From Desulfosarcina ovata subsp. ovata (GTDB lineage Bacteria; Desulfobacterota; Desulfobacteria; Desulfobacterales; Desulfosarcinaceae): 64,000 bases of DNA. The notes beneath the pieces are model-generated. The model saw nothing but the letters and a program-made list of their open reading frames with translations. It had not been told where the DNA came from and did no database searches. Below are positions 1 through 7,701 of this stretch, piece after piece. Every line of letters starts with the position of its first letter. Within the stretch, counting starts at the first letter, position 1. Both the position numbers and the translations under genes were made by a program. The stretch is taken from NCBI RefSeq assembly GCF_009689005.1, contig NZ_AP021879.1, forward strand, positions 2,604,001 to 2,668,000, written 5' to 3'.

Positions 1-1
1 C

Positions 2-1108
2 CTTGTGCATCGCCGGCGCGATGTCGCGCCGCCGCCGCCCCCACCGCCACCCGAGCATGACCACGAACATGACCCGCCGCCGGAAAACGACCAGAACGAG
101 GACCTGGAAAATCCTGAAGAGCCGCCTCAGGAAAACCAGCAGCAACCCCAGGAGGCCCAGGCCCCGCCCAGTGAGGAAAACGCGCCGCCCGAGCAGGACG
201 AGGATAACGAGTCCGACGCGCAGCCTGAGGAGCAAAACCGGCCGGACAGCGTTATGGAGCAGATCTTCGATGTGGGCGAGACCTTCAAGGTGAAGAAATT
301 CGCCTCACCCAAGGACCGGGTCTTCCGGCGCGGCTCGGGCCGGCGCTCACGCACCCGCATCGCCCAGAAGCAGGGCCGTTACGTGAAAAGCACCATGGAC
401 CATAAATCCGGGGACATCGCCCTGGACGCCACCCTGCGGGCGGCGGCGCCCTATCAGCTGCGCCGCAAAAACGGCAATGGCGTTGGTCTGGCCGTCCACC
501 TGAAGTCAGAGGATATTCGCGAGAAGATCCGTGAGAAACGGGTGGGCAACGTGCTGCTCTTTCTGGTGGATGCCAGCGGTTCCATGGGCGCGCGGGGTCG
601 CATGACCGCCTCCAAGGGGGCCATCATGTCCCTGCTCCTGGATGCCTACCAGAAACGCGATCGCATCGCCATGGTCTCCTTCCGCAAGGACCAGGCCGTG
701 GTCAACCTGCCGCCCACCACCTCCATCGAACTGGCCGCCACCCTGCTCAAGGATATGCCCGTGGGCGGCCGCACCCCCCTTTCGGCCGGTCTGGCCAAGT
801 CCTATGAAGTGCTGCGCAACATCCTCCTGCGGGAACCCACGGCCCGGCCGATCGTGATCATGATCACCGACGGCAAGTCCAACATGGCCCTGGGGGAGGC
901 CAAACCGCTGGATGAAGCCGTGCTGCTGGCCGAGCGCCTGGCCAGCGATGCCCGCATCCGCTTCATCGTGGTGGACACCGAAAGCCGCGGGCTGATCCGC
1001 TTCGGTATGGCCCGCAAACTGGCCGGCGCCATGGATGCCGACTATTTCCAGATCGAAGACCTCAAAGCCGACACCCTGATCAACATTGCCAAGGAGAGCG
1101 TTCAATGA
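2..1108 (+). CDS. Magnesium/cobalt chelatase subunit D (VWA domain), 5' partial
   Basis: This is the C-terminal part of a ChlD/BchD-type chelatase subunit; the reading frame is open at the window edge, so the N-terminal AAA-like domain probably lies upstream. The visible part begins with a long proline/glutamate/glutamine-rich linker (about residues 8-90), characteristic of ChlD/BchD. A von Willebrand A domain follows, with a MIDAS motif DASGSM near residue 189, GGRTPL in the middle and ITDGKSN near 286. In known chelatases the D subunit docks the ATPase ring of subunit I onto the large H/CobN subunit that holds the tetrapyrrole. It overlaps the next gene by ATGA. Two CobN-type large subunits lie downstream and no BchH is visible, so a CobN-type partner is likely. 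The metal and the direction of reaction (insertion or removal) are not shown by the sequence. Confidence 0.88.
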   Translation, partial: LVHRRRDVAPPPPPPPPEHDHEHDPPPENDQNEDLENPEEPPQENQQQPQEAQAPPSEENAPPEQDEDNESDAQPEEQNRPDSVMEQIFDVGETFKVKKFASPKDRVFRRGSGRRSRTRIAQKQGRYVKSTMDHKSGDIALDATLRAAAPYQLRRKNGNGVGLAVHLKSEDIREKIREKRVGNVLLFLVDASGSMGARGRMTASKGAIMSLLLDAYQKRDRIAMVSFRKDQAVVNLPPTTSIELAATLLKDMPVGGRTPLSAGLAKSYEVLRNILLREPTARPIVIMITDGKSNMALGEAKPLDEAVLLAERLASDARIRFIVVDTESRGLIRFGMARKLAGAMDADYFQIEDLKADTLINIAKESVQ

Positions 1109-2148
1109 AAACCCAACCGATTTACCCGTTTACCGCCATCGTCGGTCAGGAGAAGATGAAGCTGGCCCTGATCCTCAATATCATCAACCCGACGCTCTCC
1201 GGCGTGCTGATCCGCGGAGAGAAAGGCACGGCCAAATCCACGGCCGTGCGTGCCCTGGCCCGCATCCTGCCGGCGATCCCGGTGGTCCGGGACTGCCCGT
1301 TTCAACTTCCCGAAGGTGAGGCCGACGGCGTCTGCCGGGAGTGCTCGCGTATCGACTGCAGCCGGGCCATATTGAACAGCGAGCCCGTGGACATCCACAC
1401 GCGCGGCATTCGGGTGGTGGAACTGCCCGTGGGCGCCACCGAGGATCGCGTGGTGGGCACCATGGATTTGGAGCATGCCCTGAAAAAAGGAGAAAAACAG
1501 GTCGAACCGGGCATTCTGGCCGCTGCCCACCGGGGCATTCTTTACGTGGACGAGGTCAACCTGCTGGATGATCACGTGGTGGACGTACTTCTCGACTCGG
1601 CTGCCATGGGGGTCAACACCATCGAACGCGAAGGGGTGAGTTTCTCCCATCCGGCCCGCTTTACCCTGGTGGGCACCATGAACCCGGAGGAGGGCGAACT
1701 GCGGCCCCAACTGCTGGACCGCTTCGGCCTGTGCGTGCATATTGAAGGCATCCAGGATGCCGAAGACCGGGTGGCCATCATGGAACGTCGGGCCGCTTTT
1801 GACGAGGATCCAGAGTCGTTTTGCACCGCCTGGGAGGCCGAATCGAAAGTCGTGGTCGAACGCATCGAGCGCGCCATTGCCCTCTATCCCAAGGTGACCA
1901 TCGCCCGCGATCTGCTCTTCACCATTGCCCAGTGCTGCCTGGACGTCGGCGTGGACGGCCACCGGGGAGACATCATCATCCTCAAGACGGCCAAGACCCT
2001 GGCCGCCTGGAACGGGCGTGAGGAGGTGGAGAAAGCCGATATCGACAACGCCGCCGAACTGGCCCTGCCCCACCGGGTACGCCGACAGCCGCTGATGGAG
2101 ATTGCGGATAATGTTCAGGCGCTTAAGAAACGGACTGCTACTCGGTGA
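1105..2148 (+). CDS. Magnesium/cobalt chelatase ATPase subunit I
   Basis: This 347-residue AAA+ ATPase is of the ChlI/BchI family, which forms a hexameric motor with subunit D and drives the CobN/ChlH subunit. The Walker A motif GEKGTAKST is at residues 38-46 and the Walker B segment ILYVDEVNLL starts near 145. A Cys-containing insertion (CRECSRIDC, about residues 75-83) and the sequence VGTMNPEEGELRPQLLDRFG, which holds sensor-1 and arginine-finger elements, are typical of the family. Length is normal. Its ATG overlaps the stop of the D subunit gene, so translation is coupled. A degraded second copy of this gene lies before the second cobN near 18.7 kb. The family call is firm; the cognate large subunit is inferred. 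Confidence 0.93.
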   Translation: MKTQPIYPFTAIVGQEKMKLALILNIINPTLSGVLIRGEKGTAKSTAVRALARILPAIPVVRDCPFQLPEGEADGVCRECSRIDCSRAILNSEPVDIHTRGIRVVELPVGATEDRVVGTMDLEHALKKGEKQVEPGILAAAHRGILYVDEVNLLDDHVVDVLLDSAAMGVNTIEREGVSFSHPARFTLVGTMNPEEGELRPQLLDRFGLCVHIEGIQDAEDRVAIMERRAAFDEDPESFCTAWEAESKVVVERIERAIALYPKVTIARDLLFTIAQCCLDVGVDGHRGDIIILKTAKTLAAWNGREEVEKADIDNAAELALPHRVRRQPLMEIADNVQALKKRTATR

Positions 2149-2289
2149 CCGGTGATCAGTGATCGGCGGAGAAGCACAAAATATCAGTGTTAAGTTGAGG
2201 AATTCTGTCGATTCTAAAAAAGAGTCTCGTCCCTTCCTTAACCCTTATTGCTTTACGTTTTTCCTGGCAGGATAATGCAGATATCGTCC

Positions 2290-2317
2290 GTAGGGGCGAA
2301 AAATTTTTCGCCCCTAC
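2290..2317. repeat. Perfect 28-bp palindrome in the intergenic region
   Basis: The 14 bases GTAGGGGCGAAAAA are followed directly by their exact reverse complement. This resembles the dispersed TAGGGGCG...CGCCCCTA palindromes seen between genes in many bacteria. It lies in the 314-base gap between the chelatase I gene and hutW, which I see no coding sequence in. Just before hutW the gap also holds short CACTTAACAC-like direct repeats. Confidence 0.6.
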
Positions 2318-2341
2318 ACAGAAAGCCGGACAAGAAAAAAA

Positions 2342-2377
2342 GACCGTTTTTTACACGCACAAAAATAAAAAACGGTC
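2342..2377. terminator. Hairpin between chelatase I gene and hutW
   Basis: GACCGTTTTTTA (2342-2353) pairs perfectly with 2366-2377 around a 12-base loop. The A/T-rich inner stem makes it a plausible bidirectional transcription terminator, separating the chelatase DI operon from hutW. There is no long T-run after the stem on the + strand, so its strength is uncertain. Confidence 0.5.
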
Positions 2378-2462
2378 ATCATCCTCCACTTAACACCTAA
2401 AACTTTACACTTAACACTCTCCTATAGGGAAACACAGACTCGGCCATAAGGAAAACATTAAG

Positions 2463-4055
2463 ATGGACTGGACCCCGGAAGCAAAGCGAGCGATCGAGAA
2501 AGTACCGCCTTTTGTTCGCAAAATGGCTGGCAAGGCAGTGGAGGCCTATGCCAAGGACAAGGGGATGGGCACGGTAACCCTGGAAATTGTCCAACAGGCA
2601 AAAGAAAAAATGATGGGGCGGTTTTCAAAAAACGAGGACCGCGCCACCGCTGGCTTGTCCGGATTCAACGTGGGCATGAACCGCCGTCAGACCATGCACC
2701 TGACCGACCAGCGGTCTTTTCTGGCCAATGAAACCGACGATCCCCTTCACGAGGCATTTGACCGCAAACTGGCCGTTCATGCCATGCCCCGCAACAAAAC
2801 AATTCCGCTTGAACATCTTCACCGGTACTGGGCCGAGGTCATGTCCGAAGATCATGTGGGCCAGCCGATGCGCACCATTTATATCCACATCCCCTTCTGC
2901 CGGAGTCATTGCCTGTTTTGCGGATTTTATCAAAATGCCTACCAGCCTGAAAAGGCGCACCAATACGTGGATGCCCTTCTCGAGGAAATGGCCGGGACCG
3001 CGCAGGAACCCTTCGCAAAACGCGCACCGTTTCAGGCCGTTTATTTCGGTGGCGGCACACCGACCGCCCTGCCCGCCAATGATATTTACCGGCTGGTGGG
3101 TGGCGTGAAGACCTTTTTTCCTCTGGCCAATGATTGTGAATTGACCCTGGAGGGCCGGTTCCACGATTTCGGCGAAGACAAAATCGAGGCTGCCCTGACT
3201 GCCGGCGTGAACCGCTTTTCTTTAGGCGTGCAGACGTTTGACACCGCAATCCGCAAGTCCCTCGGCAGGCGGGAACCAGAAGAGAAATTAATTCAAATGT
3301 TGACCCACCTGCGGGATCAAGGTGCCGCCGCGATTATCATTGATCTGATTTACGGCCTTCCCGGTCAAACCATGGACATCTGGGAAAAGGATCTTAAGAC
3401 CTATCTTGATCTGGAGATCGATGGTTGCGACCTGTATCAACTCAACATATTCGCCGGCGGGCCGCTGGAAAGCGCCGTTCGTAACCAGACCCTGCCCAGG
3501 CCGGCCACCTTACGGGAACAGGCCGATTTTTATCAATGCGGTGTGGACCGTTTATCGGCCGCCCACCAACGCCAGCTGTCCATCACCCATTGGGCACGAA
3601 ATACCCGCGAGCGAAGTCTGTATAACGCCTTGTCCCGGGGCCGCAGCGAATGTATTCCCCTGGGCGCCGGCGCTGGTGGCTGGCTGGGCAAACACATGTT
3701 CTTCCTGGAAGGAGATTTAAACGCCTATATCCAGCGGGTACAAACAGGTAAAAAACCCCTCGTCATGGGATACGGCGGCGATCAGCACCACCTGCTGCTC
3801 AGGGACATCGCCTGCCAGATCGAGTTGGGATACTGCGACATGAAATCCCTATCGGCTCGGCATGGAATGGACCTTTTCGCCATGACGGGCCACGTGGTCG
3901 ATCAGTGGGAAAAAGTGGGCTTGATCCGAATGGACGACGGCGTGCTTCATCTTACGCGCGCGGGAGCGTTCTGGGCGGTCAATCTGTCCCAGATCATAAT
4001 TGATCTCGTCCAGATGCAGAATACTAATACAGGCTTTACATGGAGACAGAGGTGA
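2463..4055 (+). CDS. hutW: HutW/ChuW-type radical SAM haem-degrading enzyme with N-terminal PCP_red-like domain
   Basis: This 530-residue protein is of the HemN-like HutW/ChuW subfamily, which opens the haem ring anaerobically by a SAM-radical methyl transfer and releases iron. The first ~50 residues (MDWTPEAKRAIEKVP, then PFVRKMAGKAVEAYA) resemble the small PCP_red domain found at the C-terminus of the BchB/ChlB protochlorophyllide reductase subunit. A linker with FNVGMNRRQTMHL and HAMPRNK follows. The radical SAM core starts at RTIYIHIPFC, with the cluster motif CRSHCLFC at C146, C150 and C153, and continues with YFGGGTPT and LGVQTF. The C-terminal part is the HemN-like winged-helix region. 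A damaged paralogue is at 45.8 kb. The neighbouring TonB receptor remnant and chelatase genes support a haem/tetrapyrrole role. HutW assignment is good; true coproporphyrinogen oxidase activity is unlikely given the context. Confidence 0.85.
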   Translation: MDWTPEAKRAIEKVPPFVRKMAGKAVEAYAKDKGMGTVTLEIVQQAKEKMMGRFSKNEDRATAGLSGFNVGMNRRQTMHLTDQRSFLANETDDPLHEAFDRKLAVHAMPRNKTIPLEHLHRYWAEVMSEDHVGQPMRTIYIHIPFCRSHCLFCGFYQNAYQPEKAHQYVDALLEEMAGTAQEPFAKRAPFQAVYFGGGTPTALPANDIYRLVGGVKTFFPLANDCELTLEGRFHDFGEDKIEAALTAGVNRFSLGVQTFDTAIRKSLGRREPEEKLIQMLTHLRDQGAAAIIIDLIYGLPGQTMDIWEKDLKTYLDLEIDGCDLYQLNIFAGGPLESAVRNQTLPRPATLREQADFYQCGVDRLSAAHQRQLSITHWARNTRERSLYNALSRGRSECIPLGAGAGGWLGKHMFFLEGDLNAYIQRVQTGKKPLVMGYGGDQHHLLLRDIACQIELGYCDMKSLSARHGMDLFAMTGHVVDQWEKVGLIRMDDGVLHLTRAGAFWAVNLSQIIIDLVQMQNTNTGFTWRQR

Positions 4056-4065
4056 AAGCGAAGAG

Positions 4066-4736
4066 ATGAAAGAATTGAAAAAGGGCAAGACTGTCGGCAA
4101 GTGGTTTTTATATGGCATTAGCGTGATATCGAGTATTTTATTTTTGAGGATGGCGGCTTTGGCGGAGAACCAAGGTGAAGAGAATATCTTATCGTACGCG
4201 GTCCGATGTCTGCCCTTTATGGTTCGGACGCCATGGCCGGCGTCATCAACATCGTGACGCGCAAAGCCAGTGAAAAAAGATCGTTTAGCGGCAAAATCAT
4301 TGGTGGTATGGCGGAGAACGGTGATCGTGAGACAACCATTGTGCGGGCCACGGGCGACTTGGGTGCTGTCGGCAACACCCACCACCGGCTTTCGACGGAA
4401 TTTAAAAAACGGGGCGACTACCGTCTCGAGGACGATCAGCCCTATACCAGCTTGAAAAACGACGACATGGGCGACCTTTCCCTGCATGCCTACTACCGCT
4501 GGATCCATGACTATTACGGCTCGGATCCCAATTTACCCCGGGGCTCGGACCCGGTGAATTCCAACTTTGACGTTGTCGACGTCAAACTGGACTATCGGTT
4601 CTTTGACCACCATCTGATCAGCGTGGGTATCGACAACCTGTTCGATAAGGAAACCCCGGCCAACTATACCAAGGGCGGATCGCCCCTGGATCCCGGAGAG
4701 CGTTATTATTACGTGAGTTACAGCATCAACTATTAA
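4066..4736 (+). pseudogene. TonB-dependent receptor, internally deleted and frameshifted
   Basis: Three pieces of a TonB-dependent outer-membrane receptor remain. From 4066 there is a signal peptide (MKELKKGKTVGKWFLYG, then a hydrophobic stretch ending AALAENQ). Near 4195, in another frame, comes the plug-domain motif RGPMSALYGSDAMAGVINIV. From about 4500 come the last barrel strands, ending FDKETPANY...YYYVSYSINY with a terminal aromatic residue. The first plug half and most of the barrel are missing, and the signal peptide is out of frame with the rest. A receptor of this type needs about 600-750 residues, so this copy cannot be functional. It sits directly after hutW and before a DUF4198 gene, which suggests it once imported haem or a metal chelate. 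An assembly deletion is an alternative explanation. Confidence 0.8.
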
Positions 4737-4755
4737 CCCGTAAGGAGGCTTTTCA

Positions 4756-5535
4756 ATGAAGCGCATGAAACAAACCATGGCCATTATTGTTCTTGTGGGC
4801 ATCTGCATTTGCCTGAGCACAACAGTGAATGCCCACAAACTGTGGCTCAACGCCACAGACTACTACCCGGAAATTTTCTCTCACCCCAAATACGCCCCCC
4901 AGCCTCGGGCGAAGACCGTTATCTATTTTGGTTGGGGCCATAAGCTGCCAGTTTCCGACCTGTTCAGTGACGATTATCTCGATACGCTCCTTATGGTTGA
5001 TCCCACCGGGAACAAAACCGAACTCGAACCCGGCAAGGGGGGGTTCATGGCAACGGAACTGCTGATGAAAAACGAAGGCGGCCGTGTCATCGCCGCATCC
5101 GTCAAACCGGGCTTCCATGGTGATGTTAAGGGGAAAAAGAATTTTTATGAGATGCGATACGAAATGTATGCCAAGGCACTGATCGCCGTGGGATCTTCCA
5201 AGCATGATGTTTTCCTGAAACCGATCGGTCAACGTTTCGAAATCGTCCCCCTGCAGGACCCCAAAGACCTGAAACCCGGCGACTGGCTCACGTTCAACGT
5301 GCTCTTGGATGGGAAACCGGCCAGGGGAGTGGAAATTTCCGCATCCCCTTACGCCAAACCGCTGCTGACCGTCGTCGATAACCTGACCTACAAGGAAACC
5401 GGAAAAATAAAGCTCATGGATTGTTCCGGCCCCTGGATTGTAACAGCCAAACTGGAGTTGCCGGCAACTGCCGAATTCAAGGATAAGTGTTCCAAGCTCT
5501 ATTTTATCTCAACCCTGACATTCGAGGTGCCCTAA
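4756..5535 (+). CDS. DUF4198-family periplasmic protein (NikM-like)
   Basis: This is a 259-residue exported protein. A Sec signal peptide (MKRMKQTMAIIVLVGICICL, cleavage likely after TVNA) would give a mature N-terminus starting HKLWL, the N-terminal His/aromatic start typical of the DUF4198 family. A mid-domain and a C-terminal Ig-like beta domain (LKPGDWLTFNVLLDGKPARG, ...GPWIVTAKL) follow. DUF4198 proteins commonly accompany nickel/cobalt or haem TonB receptors and ECF-type uptake systems, and the N-terminal His suggests metal binding. A good ribosome site (AAGGAGG) lies just before the ATG. It follows the broken receptor by about 20 bases and ends at a strong hairpin. The exact ligand is unknown. 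Confidence 0.72.
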   Translation: MKRMKQTMAIIVLVGICICLSTTVNAHKLWLNATDYYPEIFSHPKYAPQPRAKTVIYFGWGHKLPVSDLFSDDYLDTLLMVDPTGNKTELEPGKGGFMATELLMKNEGGRVIAASVKPGFHGDVKGKKNFYEMRYEMYAKALIAVGSSKHDVFLKPIGQRFEIVPLQDPKDLKPGDWLTFNVLLDGKPARGVEISASPYAKPLLTVVDNLTYKETGKIKLMDCSGPWIVTAKLELPATAEFKDKCSKLYFISTLTFEVP

Positions 5536-5547
5536 GAGCCTGCCCTA

Positions 5548-5579
5548 AGAGCCTGTTTGAGAAGTCTCAAACAGGCTCT
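5548..5579 (+). terminator. Strong hairpin after the DUF4198 gene
   Basis: AGAGCCTGTTTGAGA (5548-5562) is perfectly repeated in reverse complement at 5565-5579 with a 2-base loop. The stem lies 12 bases after the stop codon and is immediately preceded by a partial direct copy of its first arm (AAGAGCCTG). There is no U-tract, so termination by the hairpin alone is likely but not certain. Confidence 0.6.
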
Positions 5580-5858
5580 AAACATTTCAATCTTTCGCGG
5601 GCATGGCCCGATCAACGATCAGCTGCTTAGCCGTTTAGGCCGTAGGCTGAAGGACGGGCGGTATGCGGTCTGTCTCGACGATTGCCCAAATTCCTTCCAT
5701 GCCCGCCTGTAGGATCTGGCCATGCCTGCGACCCGATCGATCCGGCCAACATCCTTGTCGCGGCCATGGGCCGCTCCTGCAATGGTCTGTGATGTGAGCT
5801 ATCAGCTAATTGCTAACGGCTAACAGCCCGCCTTTACCCTGATGAAAGAAATGAAAAA
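5580..5858. other. Non-coding gap without recognisable features
   Basis: Together with the hairpin this makes a 323-base gap. I find no plausible gene. Its end carries the GCTAATTGCTAACGGCTAAC type of intergenic direct repeat close to the start of the next operon. No convincing -35/-10 promoter stands out. Confidence 0.5.
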
Positions 5859-6872
5859 TTGCGCCACATCATCGAGGTTCAAAATCTGTCAAAAACCTTT
5901 GCCAACGGGGTCAGTGCGGTCAGGGAGGCCTCCTTCCATGTTCAGGAAGGCGAGATTTTTGGATTCCTCGGGCCCAACGGCGCCGGCAAATCCACCACCA
6001 TCATGATGCTCACCACCCTTCTGGCACCCAGTTCCGGCAGGGCCAAGATTGCCGGTTTCGATGTCCGCACCCAGGCCAATCAGGTCCGGCCCAACATCGG
6101 CTACATCTCCCAGGATCTCGCCGTCGATGACCACTTGACGGGCAGACAGAATTTAATGCTCCAGGCCGGTTTCTATCACCTGCCCAAAAAAAAGGCGGCC
6201 GCAAGAATCGAGGTGCTGCTTGACCTCGTCGATCTTGCGTCCCGTGCCGACGATGCGGTCGAGACCTATTCCGGTGGAATGCGCAAGCGACTGGATATCG
6301 TATCGGGCCTCATTCACCAGCCCCGGGTGTTGTTTCTCGATGAGCCCACCCTGGGGCTGGACATCCAGACCAGAAGTCAGATCTGGGAATATATCGACTA
6401 TCTGCGAACGGAAAAAAAAATGACCCTTTTTCTGACGACCCACTACATGGAGGAAGCCGATTTTCTCTGTGACCGGGTTGCGATTATCGACAATGGCACG
6501 ATCAAGGCCATGGGTTCACCCGGGCACTTGAAGAACCAGATCGGCACCGAAATGGTGCGCATGCGCTTCGACGAATCGGATGGCGATGGTCTTAGCGATG
6601 CATTGCGCCGTATCGGCGAACTGGATGTCGTCGAACGTATCGAGAAACGGGGTGGTCAATTCACGGCCGTGGTCAAGAGCAGTGACGCGGCCATCCCGTG
6701 CATTTGCCGTTCCAGCCTTTCGACAGGCGTGAAAATCAGTTTCATGGCCGCCGAAAAGACCAGCCTGGCCGATGTGTATATGGCCTTCACCGGCAAGGCG
6801 CTCAGAGACGAATCGGGCGGCGGGGCGGATGCGCATCGGACCCGCAGAGCCCTGCAACGAATGAGGTCCTGA
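5859..6872 (+). CDS. DrrA-type ABC exporter ATP-binding protein
   Basis: This 337-residue ATPase of the daunorubicin-resistance (DrrA/CcmA-like) family energises an ABC-2 membrane partner. Walker A GPNGAGKST is at residues 38-46, the signature is YSGGMRKR, Walker B is VLFLDEPTLGLD, and the switch His is in FLTTHYMEEA. The C-terminal ~100 residues are the extra DrrA-type domain. The best start is a TTG at 5859, because both nearby upstream ATG codons are in other frames. The permease gene starts two bases after its stop. In this locus the pair could export tetrapyrrole or metallophore intermediates, but no substrate signature is visible. Confidence 0.88.
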   Translation: MRHIIEVQNLSKTFANGVSAVREASFHVQEGEIFGFLGPNGAGKSTTIMMLTTLLAPSSGRAKIAGFDVRTQANQVRPNIGYISQDLAVDDHLTGRQNLMLQAGFYHLPKKKAAARIEVLLDLVDLASRADDAVETYSGGMRKRLDIVSGLIHQPRVLFLDEPTLGLDIQTRSQIWEYIDYLRTEKKMTLFLTTHYMEEADFLCDRVAIIDNGTIKAMGSPGHLKNQIGTEMVRMRFDESDGDGLSDALRRIGELDVVERIEKRGGQFTAVVKSSDAAIPCICRSSLSTGVKISFMAAEKTSLADVYMAFTGKALRDESGGGADAHRTRRALQRMRS

Positions 6873-6874
6873 CC

Positions 6875-7657
6875 ATGCCGGCCTTTTTAAGTGACATCTA
6901 CCATGTGTGCTGGCGGGACATGCAGCGTTTCTTCTCGCAACGCTCGAGAATTCTCCTAACCCTGGTTCAGCCGTTGATCTGGCTGGTACTGATGGGCAAC
7001 ATCATGTCCGGGATGACCCGCTCCGCCCATGGAACCGGCATGCTGGCCGGGGCGCGATACATCGATTTCATGACGCCGGGCATCATGATCATGACGGCAC
7101 TGTTCAGCGGCACGTTCTGCGGCTTTTCCCTGGTCTGGGATCGGCGGTTCGGCTTCCTGTACAAAATGCTGGTCGCGCCGGTCAGCCGGATGGCGATTCC
7201 CGTGGGCAAGATGACGGCCACCGCCATCCAGATCGCCCTTCAGGTGGTCATCATCGGCATTATCGCCCTTTGCATGAACGTGCATTTCTCGTCCGGAGTA
7301 TTGGGTTTTCTCATGATCGTGATCATCGCCGGCATCTTCAGTTTTGCCATGGCGGGAATCTCACTTTCGATCGCCATCCATTTCAAGACCCTCGAGGGGG
7401 TCCATCCCATCCTGAATTTCATCAGCATGCCCCTGATGTTCACCAGCAATGCGGTTTTCCCAAGGGCGGCCATGCCCGATTGGATGAAGGTAATTTGTGA
7501 CTGGAATCCGCTGACCCACGCCATCACCCCCATGCGCACCCTGGTGGTGGAGGGATGGGTCTGGGATCAGATCCTTCCGGGACTGGCGGTCAATCTCACC
7601 TTCGCCCTGGTGATGGTCCTGATTTCAACCCTGCAGTTCCGGCGATCCATTGGTTAA
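6875..7657 (+). CDS. DrrB-type ABC-2 exporter permease
   Basis: This 260-residue ABC-2 type integral membrane protein is the partner of the preceding ATPase. The ATG at 6875 is chosen because the family N-terminus (MPAFLSDIYHVCWRDMQRFF, an amphipathic start before the first membrane helix) begins there; an in-frame extension upstream would overlap the ATPase gene and has no family character. About six hydrophobic segments are visible, and the conserved ABC-2 region MPLMFTSNAVFPRAAMPDW...NPLTHAI lies near residues 185-220. The downstream cobN gene follows after 44 bases. A DrrAB-like export role is firm at family level only. Confidence 0.87.
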   Translation: MPAFLSDIYHVCWRDMQRFFSQRSRILLTLVQPLIWLVLMGNIMSGMTRSAHGTGMLAGARYIDFMTPGIMIMTALFSGTFCGFSLVWDRRFGFLYKMLVAPVSRMAIPVGKMTATAIQIALQVVIIGIIALCMNVHFSSGVLGFLMIVIIAGIFSFAMAGISLSIAIHFKTLEGVHPILNFISMPLMFTSNAVFPRAAMPDWMKVICDWNPLTHAITPMRTLVVEGWVWDQILPGLAVNLTFALVMVLISTLQFRRSIG

Positions 7658-7701
7658 CGACACATTCCTTTTAACGGCATACAGCATCAGAAGAGAAAAG
7701 G

